Shown: positions 11,690-21,697, numbered from the stretch's first letter. The stretch is 64,000 nt of DNA from Sesamum alatum (GCA_034509735.1 JACGWO010000002.1:28815636-28879635), one strand, 5' to 3'. Made by a program: numbers and translations. The notes: generated by a model not told the origin, from the letters alone.

Positions 11690-11945
11690 CCAAGAAAAAA
11701 ATAATGAAAAAGGATGCAACGAAAAAAAAAGAGAGCAAGAAAAAAAATACCGAGAATCAAAGATTTTGATGAATGAACGAGTCTTTGATGAATGATGAAT
11801 GAGAAAAAAAAAAAAAGAAGAAGAAAAAGACAGGAAAAGAGGAAAAGGATCAAAGAGGAAAGAGAAATTGAAAACAAAAAAAATCATGTTTGAAAGTGTG
11901 CATACGTCAAACACTTGGATGTGGAAGAAGAAAAAAAAAAAAAAG
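11690..11945. repeat. A-rich low-complexity tract
   Basis: Long runs of A and GAAA occur on the + strand within the Athila 3' noncoding region. Minus-strand frames here (TTT-rich, phenylalanine-rich) are artefacts of this composition. Confidence 0.8.
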
Positions 11946-12435
11946 CAATGAGCCGAGCAATACAAGCAACTAAGTTGACATCATCCTTTTGAATTCATGA
12001 GCCACAATTTGACCTCTCTTGACACACCTTGACCCTAGCCCCATTACAACCGTGTTAAGACCCTTTGATTAAGCACTGATAAGCATTTTGCAGTGGTGGA
12101 GATTTGATTCACAAGCAAGCCTATGGCAATGGCACTCTAATGTCCTGATTTGAGTGTGACAAAAATCCCTTAAACACTTCTTGAGTGAATTGAGAGACAT
12201 CCTAGTGAGGAGTGTTGAGACTTGATTCGTTCACATTTGATAAAGTCAATGGGATACGTGCTTGTTGTGTTAATGCCATTATTGTTTATTCTCAATATTG
12301 CTATCTCTTCTTAAACTGTGAAGACATGTTGATTAAGGGATACACTTAACTCACATAAAGGGAAATTTGGGTATGGTTACTTGGATAATCCATGCTTTTT
12401 GAATCAAGGGATGCTTGAGGACAAGCATGGTTTTG

Positions 12436-12448
12436 GTGTGGGGGAATT
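12436..12448 (+). other. Polypurine tract
   Basis: GTGTGGGGGAATT lies immediately before the TG of the 3' LTR, in the position where plus-strand DNA synthesis is primed. Confidence 0.85.
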
Positions 12449-13739
12449 TGATAGGGTGCATTTCATCGCTCATATGCATGCTTAACTCGTATGATTTTTA
12501 AAGGTTTCCTTTACATTTTTAGCCGAGTTATGCAGTTTTGAATGAATAATCGAGATTCACCCGTTGTGAAGAAAAGGAGTTAAAAACCCCAAATAAAGAC
12601 AGAAAAGTGATCAAAGTACAAAACAACAATATGCAGACTTCAACAAGCATCAGGGCGTGATCACGCCCTATCCGACATCCGAGTCTGCGCGGGAAGATAC
12701 GGAGACTTTTGAATGGGCAGACTTGAACAACCTCTAAGACGTGATCACGCCTTAACCTACATCCAAATCTGCGCGAGGACTCCAAAGTTGGCACAAAGGA
12801 GGACTCTGAAATTGGCACAAAAGAGGACTCTGAAGCTGCATAGGGAAGGGACTCTCAGCTATAAAAAGGAGACTAGAGCACAGAGAAAATCCATCTTTTT
12901 GATCATCGTGTTCTCTCTCTGTCTTTGAATTATGCTTTCATCTAGAATATTTTGTTTAGCTATGAACATGTTTACTAGCTAGTTTTTCTATTCCGATTCA
13001 AGGGAAACGTTAAACCCTATTGTTATGTTTTGAGATCTTGAATTTATCTGATTTCGCCAAGTATTTCTCGTCTTGATTTACTGTTAACGGAATGATTATT
13101 ATTGATAGATCTGACAATTCGATTCAATATTGATTATTCTATTGCTATCCATGAGTTCAGTGATCCGTAATTGTCGTGAATGAGTGGTATGAGTAGCGAG
13201 CAAATTTATTATGTGCTTTGCATGATTTATTTGTAGGGACGAGAAAACTAGGTTAGATAATTGCAGCTATCTCGGTTATTTGATCTAGATTCAACTGTTT
13301 TCATTGATGCAAATGCTATTATTGATGAGATATGGAACGCTATCGTGCCCAGTCTTGATATAATAAGTTTGGATTTAGATGCTTGAGTCAAATCCACTAC
13401 GATAGGAAAACAGCAATTTGTTACGGCTATCCTAATAAATTCCAAAGTTGAATGCTTGGTTATGGAACTAATCATTAGTGATCCATGATAAACATAACGA
13501 TTGGTGAGACAAAACCCCTTGAATTGGACTTTTTTTTATCCATAATCTCTTCTCAGTTGTTTAACTCTTGCTTTTGTTAATTTAGTTCATTTATAATTAG
13601 TACTTAATTCATACCCCCCCTTTTGGTTACTACATCTAGATCGAGAAAGTAATCGATAATTCCCTTGGGATTCGACCTGGTTCCACGACTACTACAGTTT
13701 AGAATCAGTATTATATTTGACGGCTTCGACAACCGATCA
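12449..13739 (+). repeat. Athila 3' LTR
   Basis: It starts TGATAGGGTGC and ends AACCGATCA, followed by the duplication ATAGT at 13740-13744. Unlike the 5' copy it keeps the perfect palindrome GGGCGTGATCACGCCC at 12653-12668, and it has the AAGACGTGATCACGCCTT copy at 12736-12753. The TATA box is at 12860-12867. Confidence 0.95.
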
Positions 13740-13943
13740 ATAGTAAAAAATTAGAGGTAGTTTGTGTGATAATGTCGATATTTTTTAGGGGTGTAAGTGT
13801 AGTTTTCTAAAAAATAGGGGTGGTTTGTGTAAATGATGCTTACATTTCTAGTGGGTGTATGTGTAATTATTCAAAAGACAGGGGTGGTTTATGTAAACAA
13901 ACCATAGATTAGGGTGTGTAAATGTAATTATCCTTTATAAATA

Positions 13944-14268
13944 ATGCATTTGCTATACCTAATTAAATTTATATTTTGACAGTTAATTTTCTACTACTAC
14001 TGAAAGAATATAATTGTTGTCCGTGAAGTTTTCACATTTACAAGAGCTAGGAAATCGGGGTGCTAATGTCAATAGCATCAAAATCTTAATCTTATGACCA
14101 ATAGATAATATCAAAACATTATATCTATTCACACAAAACAAAGTATAGCCCTATACAAGTAATTCATTCAAATAGACTATAATGTAATTTATATAACAAG
14201 AAGAATAACTTTTCCTTTTTACTTATTTAGGGCCATAGTAATCATTTTAGAGAAACTATGATTAGATC
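13944..14268. other. AT-rich spacer, nothing recognised
   Basis: This stretch between the MITE and the CACTA element shows no reading frame or repeat I can identify. Confidence 0.6.
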
Positions 14269-15054
14269 ATACACTACGAAATAATACAGGATTTGTAACG
14301 GTCATTTTGGAACAGCCATGAGGGTCTTTGTAACCATTTTGGAGTGGATTATCTTCATGGCTGTTCCAATTGGAACGGTCTCTGTAATTATTTTGGAATG
14401 AATTATCTTTGCTGATGTCATGTAGTTGATTAAATGAATTTCGCCTTTTTGCAGCGCGGAAGAGTTACAAAGGCCGTTGCAAAAGCATTTGAAATGGTGG
14501 TGTTCGTAAAGGCGTTATAAATTTCAGGCCGTTACACGTTGGAACATCTTTTGCCATAGCTCACTTTGATTTGTAACGGCCCCTCGAACTATGAAAAAAA
14601 TCATTGCAAAATTGTGTAAAAAGTTGCTATACATGTGTAGTATGACACAACTGTTACAAAAGCTGATACAAAATTGAGGCCGTCGCAAAATTACAATGGT
14701 TTTTGGGATGATCTTGTTCGTAATGTAGCGGTCACGCGAAATATGAAAGCGTCCATTCCAGTTCTCGTGTAAAATATCGTTAGAAATTTGTACTACTATT
14801 TGGCAGTCCAAACGCCGTTCCTATTGGTACGACTCTTCTACGAGGGCAATTATAGTTACAAAGGCCGTTCCAATTTTGTAACGGCTGTGTTGAAAAAAAT
14901 CGTTCCAATTGCCTTTCCAAATTACAATATATTTGGCGGAATGCCCAAAAAATGGCAAGAATTTTAAATTTTGGAATGGTTATTATAGCAAAACCATTCA
15001 AAGGACGTTACAAATAAAATTTTAACTAGCGCCAACTCAAAATGTTGGGGGGCG

Positions 15055-15070
15055 AGGGGGGGGGGGGGGG
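15055..15070 (+). repeat. 16-G run
   Basis: An uninterrupted run of G follows GGGGGGCGA. It can form a G-quadruplex and may be an assembly weak point. It lies within the CACTA element, left of the plastid fragments. Confidence 0.8.
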
Positions 15071-15297
15071 AGGGAATTCAAATTTTAAAAATAGCGGGTC
15101 ATATAGGTTGTTCCAAATATCATCCCAAATTATTCGTTAGGCGAAAAAATTTAAAAATTTGGGGGGTGTTCAATTTTTACAAAGCTGTGCAAAAATTTTA
15201 AATTTCATTATCGTTTAAAAAGTCGTTACAATATGTCTCTAAAACGCAAAACTTATGTTCCAGGTACGATATCTTAAAACTCGTGAATCGAATTCAT

Positions 15298-15492
15298 TCT
15301 ATCTACTATTATCTAAAAATAATCAAGTTAATAATGCCTGGACGAAACCAAGAAATTACCTCTCACGTGAGAAATTATAGAAGATCTCCTTTAAAATCAA
15401 ACAATTCCATCGAATTGAGTATGATTTTATGTGTGATAGCATCTACTATACCAGCAATATCAATGAACCTAATTATTGCAATTGCTCAGGAC
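15298..15492 (+). pseudogene. ndhB: Plastid ndhB 3' end, nuclear copy
   Basis: The translated peptide reads [20 protein letters not shown] through [20 protein letters not shown] to IIAIAQD. This is the C-terminus of plastid NdhB, a subunit of the thylakoid NAD(P)H dehydrogenase-like complex, lacking the last residues and stop. Only about 65 residues are present, with several amino-acid changes from what I recall of angiosperm NdhB. It has no promoter or start and is a non-functional transfer. ndhB lies in the plastid inverted repeat. The next fragment is not its plastid neighbour. Confidence 0.85.
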
Positions 15493-15590
15493 AAGAATCA
15501 AGAGAACATCAAGAAGGCGTACCAGTAGATCATGAAATTTGTTTAAAAAAAGCCAAATAGGTAGTAATTTTTACTACTAAAAAGGAGGAG

Positions 15591-15630
15591 ACTGATACTA
15601 ATACTAATACTAATACTACAGATACTAATA
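15591..15630. repeat. (ACTAAT)n microsatellite
   Basis: About six ACTAAT-type units occur between the ndhB-like and trnA-like fragments. They may mark a junction. Confidence 0.85.
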
Positions 15631-15650
15631 CGCCCGATGAAACAGACTGC

Positions 15651-15972
15651 TCACAAGGGCCAACTTGATCCTGTTCCCCAAGGATCTCAGATGAGGAACC
15701 CTGGGAAAGCCGCCGACTCCAACTACCGTCTATGTATGATCCATACTAGATTTGACCAACTGCCCATCCTACCTCCTCTACGTTCTTGACAACCCATCTT
15801 TGTCTCAGTGGAGTCTTTCAGTGGCATGTTTCGATCCTCTTCCCCATTACTCAGAAAATGTGAGCCACCGGTTCAGGTACAAGATATTATCATTATTGCC
15901 TGGACAATTAGACATCCAACTCATAATCGCAACGACCCAATTGCAAGAGCGGAGCTCTACCAACTAAGCTAT
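15651..15972 (-). pseudogene. trnA-UGC: Plastid trnA-UGC 5' exon and part of its intron, nuclear copy
   Basis: Read on the minus strand, the exon part (15941-15972) is ATAGCTTAGTTGGTAGAGCT, then CCGCTCTTGCAA. This is the D arm and anticodon region of plastid tRNA-Ala (UGC), with one change in the D arm and the first bases missing. It continues into the group II intron starting TTGGGTCGTTGCGATTATGA. About 290 bases of intron follow, with scattered differences from the plastid sequence as I recall it. The second exon is absent, so no tRNA can be made. In plastids this gene lies between the rRNA genes in the inverted repeat. Confidence 0.87.
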
Positions 15973-16007
15973 GTAAGTAGTCAGATACTTCTTCAATTCT
16001 TTTATGG

Positions 16008-16600
16008 TGTTCTATTTATACAAGATATTTAATGTTCCAAACTCTTATTTTGTTGATTCTGGACCACGAGAGTTATTTCTTTCGATCTCTATTTTTTTAC
16101 CCGTACTAGGTATTGGTATGTACCCTAATTTTGTTCTTTTACTATCAGTTGAAAAGGTTGAAGTTATTCTATCCAAAAAAATTTTATAGATAGTTTTTAT
16201 TCATAAAAAATGAAAAATAACAAAAATCATATCATTGAAAAAAATGTTTGTTGTACAAAGACAAAAAGAAGGCTTTTTCTTCTTCTCTTACATTAACTAA
16301 AAAAATGAATTTGAACTGGCGAGAACCCTGTAAATCAAACTAGAGACATAAATAGTCATGGATAATTAAGAGATGAGATCCTTCCGAATGGGATAAGAGA
16401 ATAGAATTATTATTTATTGTCTTTCACTTTCCTAATTGAAGGAATAATTGAAAAATAAAACAAGAAGTACAAAAATGAGTAATAACCCCCAGTAGAGACT
16501 GGTACGATCTAATTCAACATTTTGTTCGTTCGGGTTTGATTATGTCATAGCTCTATAATTCGGAATTAAGTTTATCGTTGGATGAACTGCATTGCTAACA
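16008..16600 (+). pseudogene. ndhD: Plastid ndhD 3' end and downstream spacer, nuclear copy
   Basis: The frame at 16010-16189 gives [20 protein letters not shown] and [20 protein letters not shown], which is the C-terminus of plastid NdhD. It ends at a stop close to the natural end. The following 400 bases look like the plastid ndhD-ccsA spacer from the small single-copy region (recalled, not aligned). The right edge is uncertain, between about 16560 and 16620. ndhD and the two preceding fragments come from different parts of the plastid genome, so the insert is a joined chimera. No function is expected. Confidence 0.8.
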
Positions 16601-16616
16601 TTGGATGAAATAGGTT

Positions 16617-17260
16617 TATTCCACACATTGTATACTTTTCTTCAACATCAACATATTCAGTACAGGTTTTTATTAATTTTCTTGAAAAATAGTTCCTCCT
16701 TTGGAACACTCTTCGGAACGGCTTTGTTATATTTAGAACGGCTTTTCTACGTACAACCAACATGATGTTGCTTAAAAATATCATATACAAGTCTTGGAAC
16801 TATTTTTGGAACGGGTTTTGTGTATGGATATATATAAGCCTTAGTTTATACAATGTCGTTTTGGAAGCAAAACGTCGTCATTTTGTTGCACAAATAACAT
16901 CGTTTGTTATGTTTGGAACGGCTTGGGAAACGGTTTTTCTAATAGATGGCCATTCCAAAATTTTAATATAAATATGAGACTTAGAATATTTTTTCCTCCC
17001 TCTTCATCTCCTCTTCTTTCTCAACCCCCACCCTCCCCCCCCCCCCACGCTGGGGCGCCGCCATCCCTGCTCCGCCATCTGCCGTCTCCACCGTCGCCTG
17101 CCCCTCCACTGTCATCGATGTTGGCAACTCACCGTCCTATGTCCACCTCCTCCCCCATCGAGGTAGAGTACATCTCTGCGTCGAGTAGCTCGTCTTCGAC
17201 AATGACATCAGAGCCCTTGCCATCAGCACCTCTTGTGGATACCTTTTGATCTTCTCTGTC
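16617..17260 (+). other. Promoter-like block and C-rich leader inside the CACTA element
   Basis: Homologous to 541-1080, this block has an AATATAAATATGAG box near 16969 and then a C-rich stretch that could encode a proline/serine-rich peptide (frame 16923-17249, PPSPPPHAGAPPS and similar). The peptide frame is not kept in the other copy, so I do not call a gene. It could be a captured host promoter and 5' exon. Confidence 0.45.
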
Positions 17261-17780
17261 CCCGACCATCTCATTCACAGATAGGTGGAATCTTAGTTTT
17301 TTTTCTTTTTTTCTTTTTAGTTGGTTCCTTGGTTGCATTTTAACTGATCAATTTCTCAATAGAAATGTAGATAATTGGTAAAGTCTCCATGTTCGTCGAT
17401 GCTATTGAGTAATCAGTAATGTTTGTTCCTCTATCATGAGAAAATGGGTTGTGTGGATGTTTTTTTTTTTTGTGTTGAAAATAACGGGAAAGATGGAGAT
17501 CGAACTTTGGTTGCCATTCTAGTCGTAGTTTTGAATTTGTTTGTGCATTTGTCCCTAAGAATAACCAACTAAGTTGGATTTTAAGTGTTGTATAATCAAT
17601 GTCATCCATATTTATGCATGCCCGTACATCTTACTGTTTATAATTTAGTATTGGAATTATGTCCATGAATTTTCTATTATCAAAGTTATAATGAAGTGTT
17701 TGAGTAGCATATTTATATTGATGTTTATTTGGCATCGGGTTTCAATTTTTGTTTGTTAGGAATCAGTTTTCTTTCGCAGA

Positions 17781-18120
17781 ATTTTTATGTTTGCAGGTAA
17801 TTTATGCATGATTTAATTAGAAAAATAGGAAAATGAATTTTCTATAATTATGCTTTTCTTTTTTTTTTTTATTTTAATATAATTTTTATGGTATGTAGGT
17901 AATTTATGCATGATTTAATTAGGAAAATGATTTTTCTTTCTTTTTTAGTTTTTTTTTTCTAGTTTTAATGTAATTTTTATGGTTTATAGGTAATTTATGC
18001 ATGTTTTGTTTAGAAAAATTAGAAGAGGAAAATGAATTTTCTATCATTTTATGGCTTTTTTTTTCTATTTTTAGTGTAATTTTTATGATTTGTAGTTAAT
18101 TTATGCATGACTTTTACGGT
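17781..18120. repeat. Four-copy tandem array, period about 91-105 bp
   Basis: The core ATTTTTATGGTTTGTAGGTA, then ATTTATGCATGATTTAATTA, recurs at about 17781, 17880, 17971 and 18077. It is followed each time by a GAAAATGA-like and T-rich segment of variable length. It lies inside the CACTA element. Confidence 0.85.
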
Positions 18121-18911
18121 GACACCTCCTCCGCCATCGCGTCTGGGATGCCTAAATCTCGATCATTGAGTCACGAGGATCGAGGAGATGCTGGACCAAT
18201 ATTGTGAACACTTGGCCCGTCCCTCCGTTGCCCCAACCATCCCAGCCTCCAGCTGATCCCCAAATCCCCCACGACGATGTACAAGATGGTGCTGACGTTG
18301 CGGACAGATTGGCCGATCTAGATTAAGGCCATTCCAAAAATATATAAACATAAAACTACTGGTAATACAAAAGCCGTTCCAATTGTTTTAACGGAAGTCG
18401 TCCCTAAAACAGTTACAAAGCTAATCGTTATTCGGTCAAAGCTTGTAACGGTTTGCTATGGGTTACAATATTGGGGGCAAAATAGTAACAGTTTTTGTAA
18501 AAGTCGTTACTAATAATTTGTAATGCTTGCCAAAGGAACGGATAGACAGTCATTCCTGAGACCTTTACAAATTCTAGAAACCAGATATAAATTTAATATT
18601 GGCCTTTTTTTTTTGGGGTAGTGATAGTAGGAGAGTAAACATCATACATTTGACTGGATCAAAGGATAGCTTATCATTTTCATAAATAATTCAATGTGGA
18701 CGATTAGTGTAATTCTCCATCACTACATATTTTTGTTTTTACGAAATCCTCAAACATTTTCCATGCAAAAACAAGACATCAAGTTAGACTCGAATAACGA
18801 ATTAAATACAAATCACATTCATAACTTTAGATTATTGTGGAAATTGTGTTATTTGTGTTTACAATCATATCTCAAAATAAATTTACATATAAAATATCAT
18901 TATATAATTTA

Positions 18912-19154
18912 GGGATAATTACATTTATACCCTTTACCTATGGTCTGGTTACACAAACTACCGTTGCATTTTGAATAATTACACATACACCCATCAAAAA
19001 GATCATTTACACAAACCATTCCTACTTTTAAAAAAATTACATATACACCCCCTAAAAACATCACCATCATTACACAAATTATCCCTAATTTGTAGCTATC
19101 AGGGGTGGTTTTGGTAATTATGTAAAAGGTATGGGGTGTAAATGTAATTATGGC
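18912..19154. mobile_element. Mutator-like MITE, intact copy
   Basis: This 243-bp element begins GGGATAATTACATTTATACC and ends GGGTGTAAATGTAATTAT plus GGC. The flanking 9-bp repeats TATAATTTA (18903-18911) and TATGATTTA (19155-19163) differ at one base. It is the same family as the MITE split by the Athila element. Confidence 0.85.
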
Positions 19155-19163
19155 TATGATTTA

Positions 19164-20944
19164 TCACAATTACATACAATAAGAAAATAAATGAGATAAA
19201 ACTTGAAAAATTAGAAAAGTTGAACTAATGGAGAGTCACGATACTTGTTGTTGTCCTAAAGTCATGATTGCGTCCCTACGGGGAGGTGTTAACAATTGGC
19301 CATGACTCCAAGATAAAACTCCATTAGCTCTCAATACTGTCTCATCCCATGTGTACGACCACGAGTACACTGGGAACTAATCCACAGTCACGTTGCCAAA
19401 ACTCTCAAACTTATGGAGAATATAAAATATTTATCAATTTCTTACTTTACAAATCACCTCAAATGACCTCTTTATATAGATAGAAAATACGATCGTTATG
19501 TGGAACAATGACCCTATTAAACCATATTATAAATTGAGAATAAATATGATCATAATGAAGTCATAAATCACAATAAGAAGGGTCATAAAATGAATATTAA
19601 AAGTCCAACGGTCATATAATAAATACTATAATAAACTGACAATAAAATGAGGTCATTAGGAAAAATAATTAAATAACTAAATATTGGAAATAATGTAACA
19701 TAAAAAAAAAATAAAGCTTATTTCCACCACATACTTTGCCGATAGCATCCTAATACCTCAAGGGAGTTCCCATTCGAATAGTATCGCATCCCCAATTTGT
19801 AAGAGTCTTTGCTCATTTATCGTTTGTGCACTTGTGTGCGTGCCGACATCTCCTTTGCCGCCCGCGCGTCTTCCTTGAGTCACTGCCTACACTCTTGGCT
19901 AAGATGCAGTTAGTGACACAAGCCCTAGCCTAGGACCGCCATGCGGACATCTCCTTGGCCCCCCTCGCGACTTCCTTGTGTCACTGCCGACACTCTTAGA
20001 TAAGATGCAGCTAGTGACACAAGGCCTAGCCCAAGACCAGGCGATCCTAAGCCACTTGGCTAGGCTAATTTCAAGCATTGATACTTGGGATAGGCCTAGG
20101 ACCACCTCAATCCGAATTGGGCCTAGGCTAGACTATCCCGCTTTTTTAAATGGGCCAATTCGATCATAAGCTAAGCCAGCCCAAACCCGACCACTGTGCA
20201 CCTTGAGGTCCTTGGTGGTTTTAAGTTTGTTGATGGGCTTGTATTAAGCCATTCGAGCCCATATCCAATGAATAATCGATGATAGAAATCATACCCTATC
20301 CGTACTCTGCTCGAAGAATACCCTGGGTCTTATTTAAGTTATAATGAAAAATGATCGGGTAGGCTCTAGCTCTTACCAGTTAATTTTTGTATTATTTTTT
20401 TTGTCTTCTTTATAATAATTTTTTAAAATATTTAATTTAGAGTTATTATGAAAATAAAGATGAAATTTTTTGACAAATTGGTCAAAGTATTACGTAAAAA
20501 AATATAAAATATATATATATACTAAAATAATTATACAAAATTTAAGAATTTGTAGATACTGAAGTGGATTTTAAATTAACTTGTGTAAATAGAGATTTTA
20601 TGATATTAGAAATACCTATACTCATTAGGATTTTAGGATATTAAAACCTTATCAGTACCTAAGTGTATTTTAGGATATTAAATTCTACCCATACTCATGA
20701 TTTCATTATGACTAGCGTACCCATTGAGAAAGGTATGGGTATGTGCACCAAAACTTTTTAATGAGGGCAAGTGGATGGAGTAGGGTCCGGATCCATCAAA
20801 TTAACAATGGATAATTTGTATGTATGGTATAGGTTCGATATTACCCGAGGCTCGTTTGGATGTAGGTTAAACATTCAACTTTGATGAGATTTATTATATC
20901 ACTCGGTCTATATTTTGATCCCCAAATAAAAAAATATATAATCA
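19164..20944. other. Intergenic DNA, no gene seen
   Basis: No coding sequence is recognised. It holds the tandem duplication at 19842-20041. Near 20580-20710 it has several repeats of TTTTAGGATATTAAA with TACC words. The block at about 19240-19420 is less AT-rich and may belong to an unrecognised repeat. Confidence 0.6.
19842..20041. repeat. Two-copy tandem duplication, period about 101 bp
   Basis: GCCGACATCTCC, CTTCCTTG, GTCACTGCC, ACACTCTTGG and GATGCAG then TAGTGACACAAG occur in the same order twice, beginning at 19842 and 19943, about 85-90 percent alike by eye. Confidence 0.85.
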
Positions 20945-21697
20945 GGATAATTACGCCCCCTCTCTTAAAATTTGGTGTGATTATGTAGATCCTTTATGTT
21001 TGGAAATTAGATCTAGTACCCTTAAGGTTTACTTCTGTAATATGTTTATCTGTTAGTCAAGATTCACCGAATTTGTTTATATTAGCAAAAAATTGAATAA
21101 AAATCAATATTTACCATTTACTGACTTATTTCAGGGGATAAATGTCATTTTCCTCCTGTGATATAAGAAATGAGCAAAAAGCCCCTTATAAAAAAATAAT
21201 TAGCAAATTACCCCCCTATGTTTTCCCTTGATGGGGAGAGGGGGGGGGTAATTTGCTTCATTTCTCAAAACACAGGGAGGTAATTTACTAATTACTTTTT
21301 CACAAGGGAAATTTTGCTCATTTCTTATATCACAGGGGGAGTAAATTGCATTTATCCCCTTATTTTAGGTCAAACAAATCTTTTTATCATAAATTATCTT
21401 TATACATCTTTAGAAGTTAATGAATGTGAGGAGGTATATATTCACCATTATAAGGGTACTTCAGTCAGAAAAAAATAATGTGACCTATTTTAAGTCAGTA
21501 ATAAGTCAATCGAGTGTAAATATCGATTTTCATTCAATATTTTTATTAATATCAATAAATTTCGTGAATTTTACTTAACAAAGATACCTATGTATTAGAT
21601 AAAAGCAAATCTCTGGCGTACTAAATGTAATTTTTCAAATTATGGAAAATCTACATATAATTAAACCAAATCTTAGAGGAGCAGACGTGATTATCCC
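20945..21697. mobile_element. Foldback element with long inverted arms
   Basis: The left end, GGATAATTACGCCCCCTCTC, has its near complement at the right end (AGAGGAGCAGACGTGATTATCC). The arms stay complementary inward for roughly 190 bp (for example AAATCAATATTTACC on the left and GTAAATATCGATTTT on the right). The centre is occupied by a second, shorter MITE. It has no coding capacity. The target duplication is unclear. Confidence 0.75.
21134..21359. mobile_element. MITE nested in the foldback element
   Basis: It begins GGGGATAAATGTCATTTTCC and ends with the near complement GTAAATTGCATTTATCCCC. The arms also share CTGTGATATAAGAAATGAGC and its complement. The flanking octamers TTATTTCA (21126-21133) and TTATTTTA (21360-21367) differ at one base, which would fit an 8-bp target duplication. 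Confidence 0.8.

Larger units (their letters stand above)
10114..12448 (+). other. Athila 3' noncoding region (no intact env-like gene)
   Basis: The 2.3 kb between integrase and 3' LTR contains no convincing gene. A short frame, 10500-10766, ends with a coiled, proline-tailed peptide (IEGRLTRLELSDAWLHRKLD then PPPPPA). It may be a relic of the extra ORF some Athila elements carry, but no transmembrane segment is seen. The region also holds three palindromes, a second polypurine-like motif and an A-rich tract, all listed separately. Confidence 0.6.
3398..13739 (+). mobile_element. Athila-type Ty3/gypsy LTR retrotransposon, structurally complete
   Basis: This is an LTR retroelement of 10,342 bp. 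It has two LTRs (1,282 and 1,291 bp) that start TG and end CA, a tRNA-Asp-type primer binding site, gag, protease, reverse transcriptase, RNase H and integrase in Ty3/gypsy order, a long 3' noncoding region, and a polypurine tract. A 5-bp duplication, ATAGT, flanks it at 3393-3397 and 13740-13744. The long insert in the RT between PKK and the WRMCIDF motif and the primer site both fit the Athila lineage as I know it. By eye the LTRs differ by roughly a dozen substitutions and three indels, so the insertion is young. The coding region has one stop (6057) and frameshifts near 6570, 6810 and 8847, so this copy cannot make a full polyprotein as written. The target was a MITE. Confidence 0.93.
3298..13943. 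mobile_element. Mutator-like MITE split by the Athila insertion
   Basis: The left part, 3307-3397, begins GGGATAATTACATTTGCACC. The right part, 13745-13934, ends with the near inverted complement GTGTAAATGTAATTATCC. A perfect 9-bp direct repeat, TTATAAATA, flanks the pair at 3298-3306 and 13935-13943. A 9-bp target duplication is typical of the Mutator superfamily. Without the Athila element the MITE would be about 281 bp. A second copy lies at 18912-19154. It has no coding capacity. Confidence 0.85.
14272..18623. mobile_element. Non-autonomous CACTA (En/Spm) transposon, complete
   Basis: The element is 4,352 bp. It begins CACTACGAAATAATACAGG and ends CCTTTTTTTTTTGGGGTAGTG. The 3-bp target duplication ATA flanks it at 14269-14271 and 18624-18626, as expected of CACTA transposons. 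Subterminal regions repeat TTACAAAGGCCGTTCCAA and its complement in both orientations over roughly 14290-15000 and 18330-18560, the usual arrangement for transposase binding sites. No transposase gene is present. The interior contains plastid-derived DNA (15298 to about 16600), a promoter-like block with a C-rich leader (16617-17260) and a roughly 95-bp tandem array (17781-18120). Confidence 0.88.

Noticed and set aside
11644..11965. Phenylalanine-rich minus-strand frames
   Set aside because: They are the complement of an A-rich low-complexity tract.
15941..15972. A functional tRNA-Ala gene
   Set aside because: Only most of the 5' exon and part of the intron are present; the 3' exon is absent, so no tRNA can form.
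16923..17249. 108-residue proline/serine-rich frame in the CACTA element
   Set aside because: Composition follows the C-rich DNA, the frame is not kept in the related block at 541-1080, and there is no recognisable domain. Recorded only as part of a promoter-like block.
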